In this document: one piece after another, positions 49,151 to 60,786 of the stretch
How the letters are laid out: every line of letters begins with the position of its first letter
How positions within the stretch are numbered: position 1 is the first letter of the stretch
Assembly (NCBI GenBank): GCA_964030785.1
Contig: OZ034968.1
Coordinates: 75,128,427-75,192,426, forward strand
DNA from: Siderastrea siderea
Taxonomy: Eukaryota > Cnidaria > Anthozoa > Scleractinia > Rhizangiidae
Direction: 5' to 3'
DNA length: 64,000 nucleotides
Position numbers and translations under genes: made by a program
Notes under the pieces: generated by a model
What the model was told of the DNA's origin: nothing
The model's database searches: none
The model's input: the letters and a program-made list of their open reading frames with translations, nothing else

Positions 49151-50275
49151 CTCCGTTTGTTCAGGGCACAAGAGAATCTTGCGTTTCTCAGTGTGAGTCC
49201 CAGTGTGTGTCTGAAAGGTTTCCCGGACTCATTAGATCTGGATTCTACTTTCGCGCGGTGACATCACCGAATAACACTTACCACCCCAGGCTTCGCGCGG
49301 ACAACGAGAACGAGTCAAGAGAGAACACCAAGTATTTATATTTAAAGCTGAACAAATTTAGCGCTGACATCTCCGAATCTCTTCTAATATAAAAAAAGGC
49401 TTACGTTTTTTGCAACTTACCAACAGCGGATATTAACTTCCGACTCTCCTCGTTGAAGATGTAAATGACCTGGCCAAGAAAACCGCTCTTTGTTATATTG
49501 AGAGGGCACTTAAAATAAACCTAATCTCAACGCTTAAATCGGGCATCATCTCCACAAATTATCATATGTACTTTTCCCTTACTGATCTCCATGGCGTCAT
49601 TTTACAGAGGGTCGTGAGGGTGGTGATTTTAATTCCATTATTTTCTCCTTTTGTGCGTAACGTTTCCTCTAATTGTGGTACAACTCCTAACGAGGGCAAA
49701 GGCCATACCCGTTATTTTGATAGCAAAACAATTTTCTTGGACTGCTCTATGTCGTAGAAGTCTTACGTCGATTGTGTAATAAATGGCCCATTTTAATACA
49801 TTTTCAAATAGAAGTTTCTAGTCAGGAGAACACAATTGTCATAACACTTAGTTTGGTGTCTTGGAAAAGCTGAGTGACATCAATGGTATTGTGTATCACT
49901 CGTTTAGAGGCGAAGTTTAGTCCTGAGCCAAGCCACCGTACCTCCGTTCGTAATCTTTACATCACCGCCGGGCCTCCTAAGAGGCTTCATAAAAGCGTCA
50001 GTCCTAGTATCCGGGCCTTTTCTTCCGGCCCGTTTATTTATGTCGCGACTTGGCAGATGAGAAACAACGTGGCAGTCTTTTGGTTACTGAACATGACAGG
50101 GTTCCCGATCATAATCATCAGTGAAATTTACTAAATTCAGCTTAGTTGGTTTTTGTGCTAACTGATGTCATGGTCACTACAACCACTTGAATATCTCCCG
50201 AAACGTGCCAAAACAAAAAAATTGGATTTATCAACTGAGTTGATAAGGTAAATTGGCCACCGTAAAGAGATTGAG

Positions 50276-50276
<1 letters not shown>

Positions 50277-50308
<32 letters not shown>

Positions 50309-50311
50309 GCG
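50277..50311 (-). ncRNA. Hammerhead-ribozyme-like motif at the 3' end of the Penelope-like element
   Basis: On the minus strand CTGACGA is followed by a short stem (gggc..gctc) and AAAACGTCAGC. A hammerhead core needs CUGANGA, stem II and GAAAC; here GAAAC reads AAAAC, so this copy is probably inactive. Penelope-like elements are known to carry such ribozymes. Confidence 0.5.
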
Positions 50312-50879
50312 AATCAAAGAATTGTGGGTTGCACTTCGTTTACATGGAGAGTGGTGGAGCTACGCTATTGGTAGGAACATGGGGCAACGTGAAAAACAAG
50401 AATAAATTCGTTGAATGAAAAGCGTTCCTTGATACCGTGGGGATTAAGTGTGCCCATTTGAAAAATGAATTCAGTTTTGTTCTAGATTTTTACGGCCTTC
50501 CGTATTACCCTGGTGTAGGGAAAGGCCACAGATCTTCATATGTTTGCCTAGAATGATTAGCGAGATTGAAATCTCGGGCGACTGGTTTGGATGCGTCCTT
50601 GTCATTTCTTTCGACGTCTCGTAGGTGTTCGCGGAAACGGTCGCCTAGTCTCCTCCCTGTTTCACCGATGTATATCTTTTTGCATAAAGTGCATGTTATG
50701 CAATGGATAACATTTGCGGAGGTGCCTCTAAACCGATCAGTGATTTTAATCGATCGCTTGGGACCTATTATTTTGTCCGCATTGTGAATGAAAGGACAAG
50801 TGTTGCATCATTTGATCGCGCATTTAAACGTACCTGGTTGATCATCAGATTTAAGTACACTTTTAATGAGTCCCTGCGG

Positions 50880-51765
50880 TTTGTACCGTAAGGAATACAC
50901 GCCAAAAACATAGAGGCAGATTTTGATGATACTCGCAGCTATGATTAAAATCCCTTGGTTGCACTACAGGGGGGGGGGGGGGAATATTGGACTTTACCCT
51001 CCATGCTGGGTGGACACAGGAAAACAATGAGAAAAATTGATTACTGTGGAAAACCTTGAGTGGCAGGAAAGGCAGAGCCTATCTCCCCTAGAGTAGCGGC
51101 GTCTCTAGGGGAACCCATGTTAGGGTGTGACATAGGATGGACCAGAAGAGGGGTTCCCTTCTGGGAGGACAATAGGTCAGATGGTACGATGGTACCATCC
51201 TGGAAGAGATCCGGACCTATATCCCAGGGTGGCTATAGCACTTACTGTGGGAAAAGTGCAGCCTAGGGTGCACTTCCCTGCCACCAAAAAACTTTATTAA
51301 CTAACCAACAAGGTTAACTGACAACAGTAATAAACGAAACAGCTCCAAGTAGATAACATAATCTTAAATAAGGGCTCCTTGCTTACTTGTGAATGGTAGT
51401 TCCAAATTTACAATTGAGAAGATGAGGAATGACAAAGCTACCAATACAGGGAGGGAGGGAGGGAAAGCAAAGAACAACCTAGCTTGGAGAGTAGCTTACA
51501 ACTGAGACAGGGTCACAAGACAAGGGGATTTTACTAACTGGTGATTGCATGCCGAGATCACATGGAAGCGTGAGGGGAAAAATACTGGGAGCTTTGTCAT
51601 ACAGGTTTAGAGGGTAACAAAATAACTACTTCCGGTTAGATATTGCCCTCAGACTATTGCCCAATAACTGAAACCTTGAGATAACAAAGCCAGTGACAAA
51701 TGAGTTATGGGTTTGACATAAACCACAGAGAACATTAACAACAGTTTAAATGCTTAAACTTAGAA
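50880..51765. other. Insertion within the Penelope-like element
   Basis: Separates NIGNFLV from the VLKSDDQPGTF part of the element's ORF. It holds a 13-nt G run near 50970 and a repeated agggg/cccct-rich segment at 51060-51290. No ORF family recognised; it could also be an expanded intron. Confidence 0.4.
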
Positions 51766-52220
51766 CTAACTAGAAAGTTCCCTATGTTTTTGTCGCGTTT
51801 GAATGAAATCAGTGGAGACTGTGAAAAGATTCTTCCTGTTTCATTGTCATTTTGGAGTAACTTAAACTTCTTTAAAATGATGTTTTTGGCTGCGAGGTTA
51901 TGTGGATGGCAAGTGAGCGTAAATGGAATTCTCTCGTTCTTTTCCTTCTGTGACGTTTGCAGTGCTGACTGTTAATCAATCTGTTGAGCACGGTGTTAAG
52001 CCGTGTTGACAAAAGAATCAGGATAGCCACGCTTCTTGAAGATACGGCACATTTCCTCTGATTTGTTCACTTTCTTTCCTGCAGACAACAGGCCATTTTC
52101 ATGGTGGCATCACTTCACAACAACTACCGCAATCCTTCAGCTTTTTGTTGCTGTCCGGCAAATTATAATTCAGTTATTTAGACTTAACTGGGATTACAAC
52201 CGTTGAATAAGAAACTATAA

Positions 52221-52410
52221 AGGCTGGTTTCCACATGATCGCTACGATTGCCACCAAAAAGACTTTAATCGCTGAGCAGTTTCCATATAGGCTCGTTTCC
52301 ATATGATTGCTATGATCGTTACGATCGCTAAAAGGTGGTTTCCACAAAGTTGGAACGATTGCTGAACGTTTTTTCCAGCAATTGCAGCGATCATATGGAA
52401 TCCAACCTTA
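52221..52410. mobile_element. Duplicated copy of the intron 1 inverted-repeat element
   Basis: Same ends as the copy at 6954-7158 with substitutions and a roughly 15-bp deletion. It was inherited by segmental duplication and is not a new insertion. Confidence 0.65.
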
Positions 52411-53641
52411 AGGAAAAACGAAACGAATTCTAGAAGCTGTAGTGGAGTGACGCCATCTGTCAATGAAAAGAAGTTTATAGAAAACCTCAAACCACTTTCT
52501 TATATATTTAAATATTCAATTTCAATTTTTGCGAGTCACCTCGTGACACAAGTGAAATATTTTAATATTTACCTCGAAGCCCCTCCTCCATGCTCCTCAT
52601 CTCCCTCTTGCTTTAAATTATCTGTTTTCTGAACGTTTAAATTTAAGGCATCCAGAAATTCGTTTTCCTTGTCTTTTTGTACATACTTTACCAACCCGTC
52701 AAGGATCTCGTACTCATAGTTTTTCCATGGCAGCTTTAATTTGGACCTTTTTTTCTTTACCATCAGCCCAAAAGGTTTTGCTGCTTCGGGGCTGCCATGA
52801 GCCAGAGGGAAATATCCTGTTCCAAAATTCGCCTCAGCATGCTCTCTAATTAATTCTTCAATCATCTGGTTAAAAGAACAAACGTGTGACCTCACATCAT
52901 AGCTCAAGCTTTCTTTAGACCAACTGTCCAATCAGAATTCCATGGTAACTAATGTATGCAAAAATGTCCTTCCAAAATGTGTAAATAAATATCTAATATG
53001 TTGTCACTTCAGGGATGTTCAAAACTGCATTTTGCATCCATGAGAATGTCACGAAATTGTACAGGAAGACATCTGAAAGGACACGGTTAACTGTTATTTT
53101 AAAGGGTGTGTAATATATGATGAACTAGCATTCTTGCGTGCTCCCATTCTTTGCATGTTGCGTAGTTGGAATGATATATAGACAGGCAGACAGGCAGCGG
53201 GAAATATTAAGATATATTAAGGAAGTAGGTATTAAACATCTCAAAGTAGATTAAAAATCTCAGCTATTTAAAAAAAAAAACTATAGTAAACAACGCAACC
53301 CCGGGATCCATCCATCCCCGGTGCCAGTGAAGCAAGACGAGCAACTTTGGTTCTCTTAATGGCTTCGATGTTTAGTAAAGGATTTGATAGTTCTTGAGCA
53401 GCTTGAAGCTGTAAAGATGGCTCCGGAAGGCACTCGGGAGCTTCAAAAATCACTGAAAGTTCTAGTTGAGCAGTTATGATCAGAATTAATTTCAAGGACA
53501 GAACGATTTTTTCCGAGAGCTGCGAAACCTTTGCCAGCACCGCCCGTATACTCAAGTAGGCTCGTCTAACCAATCAATGTTCTAGAATAGCCTTTAAGAA
53601 GCTAATTGAAGTTTGCCTCTGCTCTAGAGTAGCTTCCTTAT

Positions 53642-53767
53642 AAATACATACATACACACATACATACATACATACATACATACATACATACATACATACA
53701 TACATACATACATACATACATACATACATACATACATACATACATACATACATACTTACATACATAC
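53642..53767. repeat. (TACA)n microsatellite, left of the LINE
   Basis: About 30 tandem catacata units abut the LINE 5' break. A shorter run of the same repeat follows the LINE tail at 56403-56427. Confidence 0.95.
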
Positions 53768-56367
53768 CTTGCTAATTACTGGTGATTTCAATATTCATGT
53801 GAACGTTTCCAGTGAAACAGACGCTGCTCGCTTCCTGGAATTACTGACCTCGATGGGCCTTGAGCAGCACGTTGACAAGCCTACGCACATTTCTGGCCAT
53901 ACGCTGGACCTGATTATCACGCGATGCTCAGACTCCTTGCTCTGTGCAAAGCCTATAGCTGATTACTTGTTCTATGATCATATTACTGTTTTGTGCGATA
54001 TTACGTTGGGAAAACCACCCCCGAAAGTAAAACATGTGTCCTATGGAAAAATCAAGGACATTTACAGGCAAAAGCTACAGGCGGAATTATCATATTCAGA
54101 GCTCTGCCAAAACACTCCAAATACGCTTGATGATCTCGTTAACAGCTACAACACGACCTTGGCTCAAGCTCTTGACCGGCACGCGCCATTGCGTACAAAA
54201 GCGATACGTTCTAGACCATTGGTCCCTTGGTTCAACGAGGAAATCAAGGCACCAAGGCGGGAGAAGCGAAAGGCTGAGAGGAAGTGGCGACGCACCGGCT
54301 CTAGTGAAGATATGTTGGCGTTCAAGGCAAAAAAGAACAATGTGAACGCTTTGATGAATGAAGCTCGATGCAAATTCTAGCATGACTTCATCGAGGCTAA
54401 TAGCAGCAATCAGCGCAGTCTCTTTTCGGGGGCAAAGAAGCTCCTCAACCAGTGCGATAACAGGGCGGTGTACCCCCTGTCGATGATAACATTACACTGG
54501 CAAATCAACTAGGAACTTTCTTTGTTCAGAAAATTGAGACCATTGGCTCCACGCTCGATAACATGGCTCAAATGCTACCATCCCTTCCCGATGACCACGC
54601 CCCAGTATCACCTCCTCTGCTCAGCAAATTCAGCCCCCTTACGGAGGAGGAGGTTCGCAAGTTCATCAGCAGCAGTGCAATGAAAAGTTGCACTTTGGAC
54701 CCCATGCAGACACCCCTAGTGATGGATTGCACTGACGTGCTATTACCGATCATAACGAAAATGATCAATTTATCACTCGAGTCTGGGTTGTTCACTGATG
54801 ACTGGAAGTGTGCGCTAGTCCTTCCACTGTTGAAGAAGCCTGGTCTAGACCCCCTATACAAGATCTACAGACCTGTCAGCAACCCGCAGTGTATCTCAAA
54901 GCTGACTGAAAAGGCGGCGTTTGATCAGATACACACCTATATGATGACTTTTACTATATCCCGAGTTTCAGTCATCTTATCGTCAAAATCATAGCACGGA
55001 AACGGCCCTTGTTAAAGTCACGAACGATATTCTCATGAAAATGAACACTCAAGAGGTCACGTTGCTGGTCATGCTCGATCTCAGTGCTGCTTTTGACACG
55101 GTCAATCACAAAATTCTACTAACACGTCTGAATGAGGAGCTCGGGATATGCGGAGCGGCCTTGGAATGGTTCAAGTCGTACCTGGCCAACAGAGATCAGC
55201 AAGTCTCCGTTGACGGATCACTCTCAGGGCGCTTTAGTTTGGACTGTAGTGTCCCACAAGGGTCATGTCTGCGCCCCCTGCTTTTCGTCATCTACGCATC
55301 CAAGCTATTCAAGGTCGTTGGGGATCAGCTTCCACACGCGCACTGCTTCGCGGACGACACACCGATCTATCTGAGTTTCAAGCCTAACAGCAGCACATCC
55401 CAGGAGGTTGCAGTTCGTGTGATGGAAAATTGTATTGAGAAGATCAGGCATTGGCTGATCCAGGACAGGCTCCTTATTAATGACGATAAGACCGAGTTTA
55501 TGATTATTGGAACTCGGCAGCAACTTTGCAAGTTGCAGCCTATGAACATTAAAGTAGGCAGTTCGGAGATAAAACCCAGCTAGTAAGTTAGAAATCTAGG
55601 TTGCTGGCTCGACTCAAACCTGTATATGCGTGACCATATCACAAACGTATGCAAGGCAGCTTTTTTCTACTTGCATAACATTAGACGCATTAAGAAGTAT
55701 TTATCGAGAGACAGCTTACTTACTCTGGTACACGCATTCATCACGAGCAGGTTAGATTATTGCAATGCTTTGCTGTACGGCCTTCCAAAAGAACAAATAG
55801 CTAAGTTGCAACGCGTGCAAAACGCTGCAGCCAGATTAATAATGGACATCGGGAAGTATTCTCACATCACTCCAGTACCCTACGAGTTACACTGGTTACC
55901 AGTGCAAGCGCGCATACATTTTAAGATCCTATTATTAGCTTTCAAAGCCATTCACGGTCTCGCACCCGTATATATCTGCAATCTTTTAGCTGTTGAATGC
56001 AAGTCCTCGTATAATTTTAGGTCCAACTCAGGTATTTTACTAGAGCAACCAGGGGTAAGATGCTGGCAACCCTGGGTGGGCGCCCATTTCAGGCGGCAGC
56101 ACCGCATTTGTGGAACGAGCTTCCATTACAATTGCGCACTATTGAATCTGTTCAAATTTTCAAGAAGTCAATTAAGACATTTCTTTTTAGGCAATTTTTT
56201 TGAGTAGGAGTTATGTGCATGAATTTTATATGGCTACTTAGATTTGATTTGTAATATATCACTATATTTGAATTTGTTGTTGTACATATTAAGAGTTCAT
56301 TTTTCTTATCAATAATTTGTAAAGCCCTATTGATCTATTCTTGTAAATAGGGCTCTAGAAATAATAA

Positions 56368-56403
<36 letters not shown>
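53768..56403 (+). pseudogene. 5'-truncated L2/CR1-like LINE
   Basis: Begins inside the endonuclease domain (LLITGDFNIHV, then HISGHTLDLIIT and FYDHITVLCD). It continues through the RT: SCTLDPMQTPLV, LPLLKKPGLD, LDLSAAFDTVNHKIL, SVPQGSCLRPLLF, the catalytic FADDT, and the closing LHNIRRIKKYLS, LDYCNALLYGLP and LHWLPVQARIHFKILLLAFKA. Stops at about 54380 and 55581 and a frameshifted middle segment (54563-54994) make it dead. The 3' end is an (ATT)n tail. It lies in the (TACA)n tract inside the duplicated GSDM-4 region. Confidence 0.85.
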
Positions 56404-56405
<2 letters not shown>

Positions 56406-58200
56406 ATACATACATACATACATACATTTTTTTTCACTCGAATTTTCGGTGTAGCTCTGTTGAGCTAATATCTTCGAGAGAAAAAATAATAATAATAGTA
56501 ATAATAAAATAATAAAAAAAAGTAAATTGATCAATTAATTAAATTACTTAAATGAAGCTAACAAACAAAGCTTTTTTCTGAATATTTCTTTCGGCATTTA
56601 GGTCTTCTGGTCCACATCGATCAAAATTAAGAGCGTTGATTCTTGGCTCAGCCATAGCTAAAAAACAATTGACGAAAAAGGAAAAAGAGTGTTCATAGCG
56701 TGAGTTAAGCTTGAAAATCGGTTACCAACTACGTAAACACTGAGAAGCTCAAGTATAGGGTGAATAAGAAGCAGTGATCCGTGCTTTGCTTCGTGGAATG
56801 TTTTTATTGCATCTGTTTAACTCTAACCGGACAGTGGATTTTGAACATTGAACTTTCTTTCCATCACAGAAGGAAGTGTCATTCTTTTAATTAAGTCAAT
56901 TCTTAATCCCAGCTCGATATAGCAATTTTAATACTAGCATGTTTAATAGGCTATCGGGGCATTAAACTTAGCATATTACCTTTTGGTATGAAAAGTCCTT
57001 TGCACTGAGCTATTTCGATATTATTTCCGCTTAGAACGCCGTTGCAACGCATACAGCAGTAAACGAGAAGTCAAACATACCCCAATTCTTTCTCAAATTC
57101 AAACTTTAGTAGTTGATGTTTCCTTTCCTCGGTGTAGACAAGCTAATAGTAACATATGAAGTAAATCAACAAAAAAAGCATGATTGCGAGACTAATAAAG
57201 GATATTGATACCTGAACAATCCAGCAGGTGAATTCAGAAAGCAAATCAACTAGGTTTTTCCACGGCACAGTGGAATTTCGTCAGTTGTCCAAAGCACTTA
57301 ATACAAAATGATGATAATGAAATGATTTAGCAGTGACTTCTCCGAATCACTCCCGAATACCACGAAAAGCATGTACTCGTTGCAACTTAACAGCAGCGGA
57401 TGTTATATTCGAGAGAAACACAGGACGTGCCTTTGCTAATAGCAGGTTCCCGTTAAATGACATTCCAAGAATATCGTCCTTTTGTTGTATTTAGAGGGTA
57501 CTTGATGCATTACCGTCCTTTTTTTAAAGGGTGCTTGACGCATTACCACAGCTACTGATTTCTCTTCTTTTCGCGGACATAACCAGCTTGCGGAATCAGG
57601 CATCATTTTCCATGAAGAGGTTGAGGCATTATCAAAAAATATATTGTCCGTTTTGTTTACCATTGATTATGCAGTCGAGCTGCGAGGAATTAACATTAGC
57701 ATTAACATCCGAATAATTGGTACTGGAAGGAGCTTGTAGGTAGTCTAACCTTAAAACTGCCTTAATGTAAAATTGAATTTCACTAAACCATAGTGCGTTA
57801 CTGATGTCTATTGCGTCATTTCCAAGAGTCGTGTCTCAACAGGCTTTTAAAAGAAATTTGTTTTTAAGTCCAATATTTCCTCCTCTCGTGCGTTAACGTT
57901 CTCAGTACTTGATGAGGGCGTAGGTCAGGTGTAATATTTTAATACTTCAAAAAATCTTTCCCCTGTACTTGCGAAAAATTTAAAATGAAATGAACGGTTT
58001 CTTTGACATCTGTTTTTTTTTCGTTGGTTACTGTTGTAAAGGTCATACTTCGACATTTCAGAGAAGAAACTAAAAGTTTTATAATTATCTCGTAACGAAA
58101 GGCGCATTTCATGTCATATGAAAAGCAAACTAATCCCACTGGCGCTCCCTTAAAAGGATCAGTTTGCACAGCCGTACCCTAGGTAGAGCAGTTGTGAGAT

Positions 58201-59130
58201 ATGTCCAGGATTGAACTTTGCCACGAAAATTACGAAAACTGCGAAAATTCGCAAAGGTACCAAGAAAGCCTTACAAGATGTCAGAGGAACCCAATGAGAA
58301 CTGCGAATTTTACGAAAATTACGAGAATTACAAAAACTGCGACAATTTGCAAGATCTCAGAAGGCCCCAACGAGAATTACGAGAATTACGAAATCTGCAA
58401 ATATTCACAAAGCTACCAAGAATGACTCACGAGTTGTCAGTGACCCAACGAGAACTGCGAATTTTACGAAAATTACGAGAAGTACGAAAACTACGACAAT
58501 TCGCAAGATCTCAGAGGGACCCAACGAATATTAGGACAATTACGAAAACTGCGAATATTCGCAAAGGTACCAAGAATGGCTTCAAGATGTCAGAGGGACC
58601 CAACGAGAACCGCGAATTTTGCAAAAATTACGAGAATTACAAAAACTGCAAAAATTCGCAAACGACCAAAAAAGGCTAAAACATATCAGAGGTCTCCCAA
58701 CGAGAACTGCGAATTTTACGAAAATTACGAGAATTACAATAATTGCGAAAATTCGCAAAGATCTCAGAGGGACCCAACGAGAATTACGAGAATTACGAAA
58801 ACTGCAAATATTCGCAAGGGTACCAAGAATGGCTCACAAGACGTCAGAGGGACCCAACGAGAACTGCAAATTTTACAAAAATTACGAGAATTACGAAAAC
58901 TGCGAAAATTCGCAAATGACCAAGAAAGGCTGTAACATATCAGAGGGTCCCAACGAGAACTGCGAATTTTACGAAAATTACGAGAATTACAATAATTGCG
59001 AAAATTCGCAAAGATCTCTAAGGGAGCCAATGAGAATTATGAAAACCGCAAAAATTCCCAAAGGTACCAAGAAAGCCTTACGAAAGCCCTCATGGCGTCA
59101 GAGTGGCCCAATAAGAATTGCGAAAATTGC
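58201..59130. repeat. Minisatellite array (acgaaaactgcgaaaattcg units)
   Basis: Variants of cgaattttacgaaaattac, gagaattacgaaaactgc and cagagggacccaacgaga recur in larger units of roughly 130-190 bp. All three plus-strand frames stay open for long stretches because the motif lacks stops. It begins exactly at the right edge of the segmental duplication. Confidence 0.82.
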
Positions 59131-59179
59131 AAATGTTATGATTATTAGGAAAACTGGTAAATTGGCAAATTAAAAAAAA

Positions 59180-60170
59180 AAGGCATACCAGACAAACGTT
59201 AAGGAAATCTGCTTAAGAAACAAGGGTTACAATTTGACCAAAAAACACCATCAGTGGTGAAAAACACGTATTCCTGCATTGTCACTTTGTAACAGCGTGT
59301 TTCATCTATCATTTCATCTATCAAAAACTGCAAAAGCCTCTGGGTTGGTTTAAATTTGCTGTGTCATTTCACGACTTAATTGATTATATCACGACTGTCT
59401 GGATATACTTTAATATTCAGAGTTTTTTTTTTTAAATGCAGCTTGTGAGGGGTGCAAACACAACAACAGATAGGAAACAAAATAAAGCCAATATATGCTT
59501 ACATGACTTCCTTCGTTCTCTGTATTGTTAGTCCTTCATATTGTTTTTGTAATCATTTGATGTTCAGAAATTGTTGTAGATGTATATCTGGAATGTAAAC
59601 TACTGAGGTAAATTGACATGTTTGAATTAGAGGCCAGTCAGTAGAGAAAATCATCCTTGAATTTTGGAAGTACTGGTAGAGATGTTTTTCACATTTCCAG
59701 ACTGATCGATGAAAAAGCATTGGTAGTACAGAATTTCCCAGCTCCAACCTTGTCGATGAGGAATTGAAGATTAAGCGCACATATAGCAGTGATGAAACGT
59801 TTCTTTTCACTTGTTTTCCTGTTTATGATCCCCAAAAACTGTCACAAGGGAATGAAGGTTTTTCTTGTTCCTTTAGTTGGTTTTTGTTACACTTGAAATG
59901 GCTAAACTTTTGCTACTAATTAAAGTGTAAACAAATGTACCGAACATGGCGAACACATCTACTTGCTAAATCTGCCAGGCCTTCTAGGCATTGTGACGCT
60001 TGAGAGAGACTGGGGCAAAAATCGCCCCATTTCTCCTCCATTTACTCCTCCAATTACTTCTGGGGGTCGTCGAGACGCATGCAGACGACATTTGTTCTGT
60101 AAATATATAGATAGGCATATCAGAGTTTGCCTCTCTGACGATGAACATTTGTTCGAAATATGCTTTATTA
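59180..60170. other. No recognised gene
   Basis: AT-rich sequence with short open frames (59963-60180 reads LLGIVTLERDWGKNRP) that I cannot assign. A TAA/TGA trinucleotide tract follows at 60178-60222. Confidence 0.35.
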
Positions 60171-60518
60171 CGTACAATAATAATAATAATGATAATAATA
60201 ATAATAAAAATAATAATAATCCTTTATTGATAGTCGTAGTGAAAATACAATGGACAGATAAGAATAAGATGCTAAGAAATTACAATCAAATTATTAGTTT
60301 AAAAAAAATTTTTAAGAAGTAAAATTCTTTTCTTAATTCTTAATTCTTCTTCTTATTGTTGATAATAATGATAATCTGCATTACAAATCAATCAATAGGT
60401 TAAAAATACTAATGATTTATGAAAAGGTAATAAAATATTCCAATAGTTAAAAGTATATATATCCTAGTGGCGCTCATTCGGGAAACTCGGAATAAATAAT
60501 AAAATCAATCAAAAGTCC

Positions 60519-60723
60519 CTATCTAATGGCTCCCTCGGTTGCTTCAATTTCAATGTCAGAGTTCTTTAAGTCCCATGAGACCCTCTTAACTGTTCGTGAT
60601 CCACGAAGGCAGATTAGCGCTGATCTCAAAAGAGCAAAGGAAGTTCTTGCACGAATCCAGGAGATTGTCTTGGCGTAATCTTCTCCTTTCTTGATAGCGA
60701 TTAGCTCGGCTAGGCGGCTATGA
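60519..60723 (-). pseudogene. C-terminal fragment of an unassigned repetitive-element ORF
   Basis: Clean 67-codon reading to a TAG: RLAELIAIKKGEDYAKT, ISWIRARTSFALLRSALICL, RGSRTV and IEATEGAIR. The FALLRSALICLRGSR block recurs, as I recall, in ORFs of cnidarian repeats, but I cannot name the class with confidence. It abuts an (ATT)n tract at 60723-60781. Confidence 0.4.

Positions 60724-60781
<58 letters not shown>
60723..60781. repeat. (AAT)n microsatellite
   Basis: A pure aat tract of about 19 units bordering the ORF fragment to its left. Confidence 0.92.

Positions 60782-60786
<5 letters not shown>

Larger units (their letters stand above)
50224..52060 (-). pseudogene. Penelope-like element with GIY-YIG endonuclease, interrupted
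   Basis: Minus strand. 52060-51780 gives SEEMCRIFKKRGYPDSF, QKEKNERIPFTLTCHPHN and PLISFKRDKNIGNFLV. After a roughly 0.9-kb interruption, 50870-50470 gives DDQPGTFKCA, NVIHCITCTLCKKIYIGETG and RLGDRFREHLRDVERNDK, a GIY-YIG nuclease core. Penelope-like elements pair a reverse transcriptase with such a C-terminal nuclease. The RT core lies beyond the 5' break, and stops and frame shifts are present. The 3' end has a hammerhead-like motif (50277-50311). Confidence 0.72.
52573..57463 (-). pseudogene. GSDM-4: 5' exons only of a gasdermin-like gene (segmental duplicate)
   Basis: Exon A 57463-57391, exon B 57249-57212 and exon 1 52865-52573 match GSDM-1. Exon 1 differs at only a few residues (EYAEA to EHAEA, KRPWKS to KLPWKN) and keeps its frame and donor. 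Exon A keeps its frame (MSFNGNLL) but its donor GT has become TT. No relative of exons 2-6 lies between here and the next paralogue. A LINE and a (TACA)n tract split intron B/1. Taken alone it is a dead fragment. However, exon 1 still has a good phase-2 donor and sits upstream, in the same orientation, of GSDM-3 exon 2 (also phase 2), so it could act as an alternative 5' exon for GSDM-3. Confidence 0.6.
52077..58197. repeat. Segmental duplication, second copy (GSDM-4), interrupted by a LINE
   Basis: Matches 6822-9708 in order and orientation, apart from about 53083-56427, which holds a 0.7-kb non-matching stretch, the (TACA)n tract and the LINE. Similarity is high by eye, with scattered substitutions and small indels, so it is fairly recent but older than the LINE insertion. 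Confidence 0.72.

Noticed and set aside
45880..52500. Search for GSDM-4 exons 2-6
   Set aside because: None of the conserved blocks (exon 2 YSERFEVKG, exon 3 linker, VLIPTK, DEVEKAW) appear here.
53574..53765. Open frame of alternating MYVC residues
   Set aside because: It is the (TACA)n microsatellite read in one frame; no protein signal.
58218..59173. Overlapping 119-184 residue ORFs as real proteins
   Set aside because: All come from the stop-free minisatellite motif.
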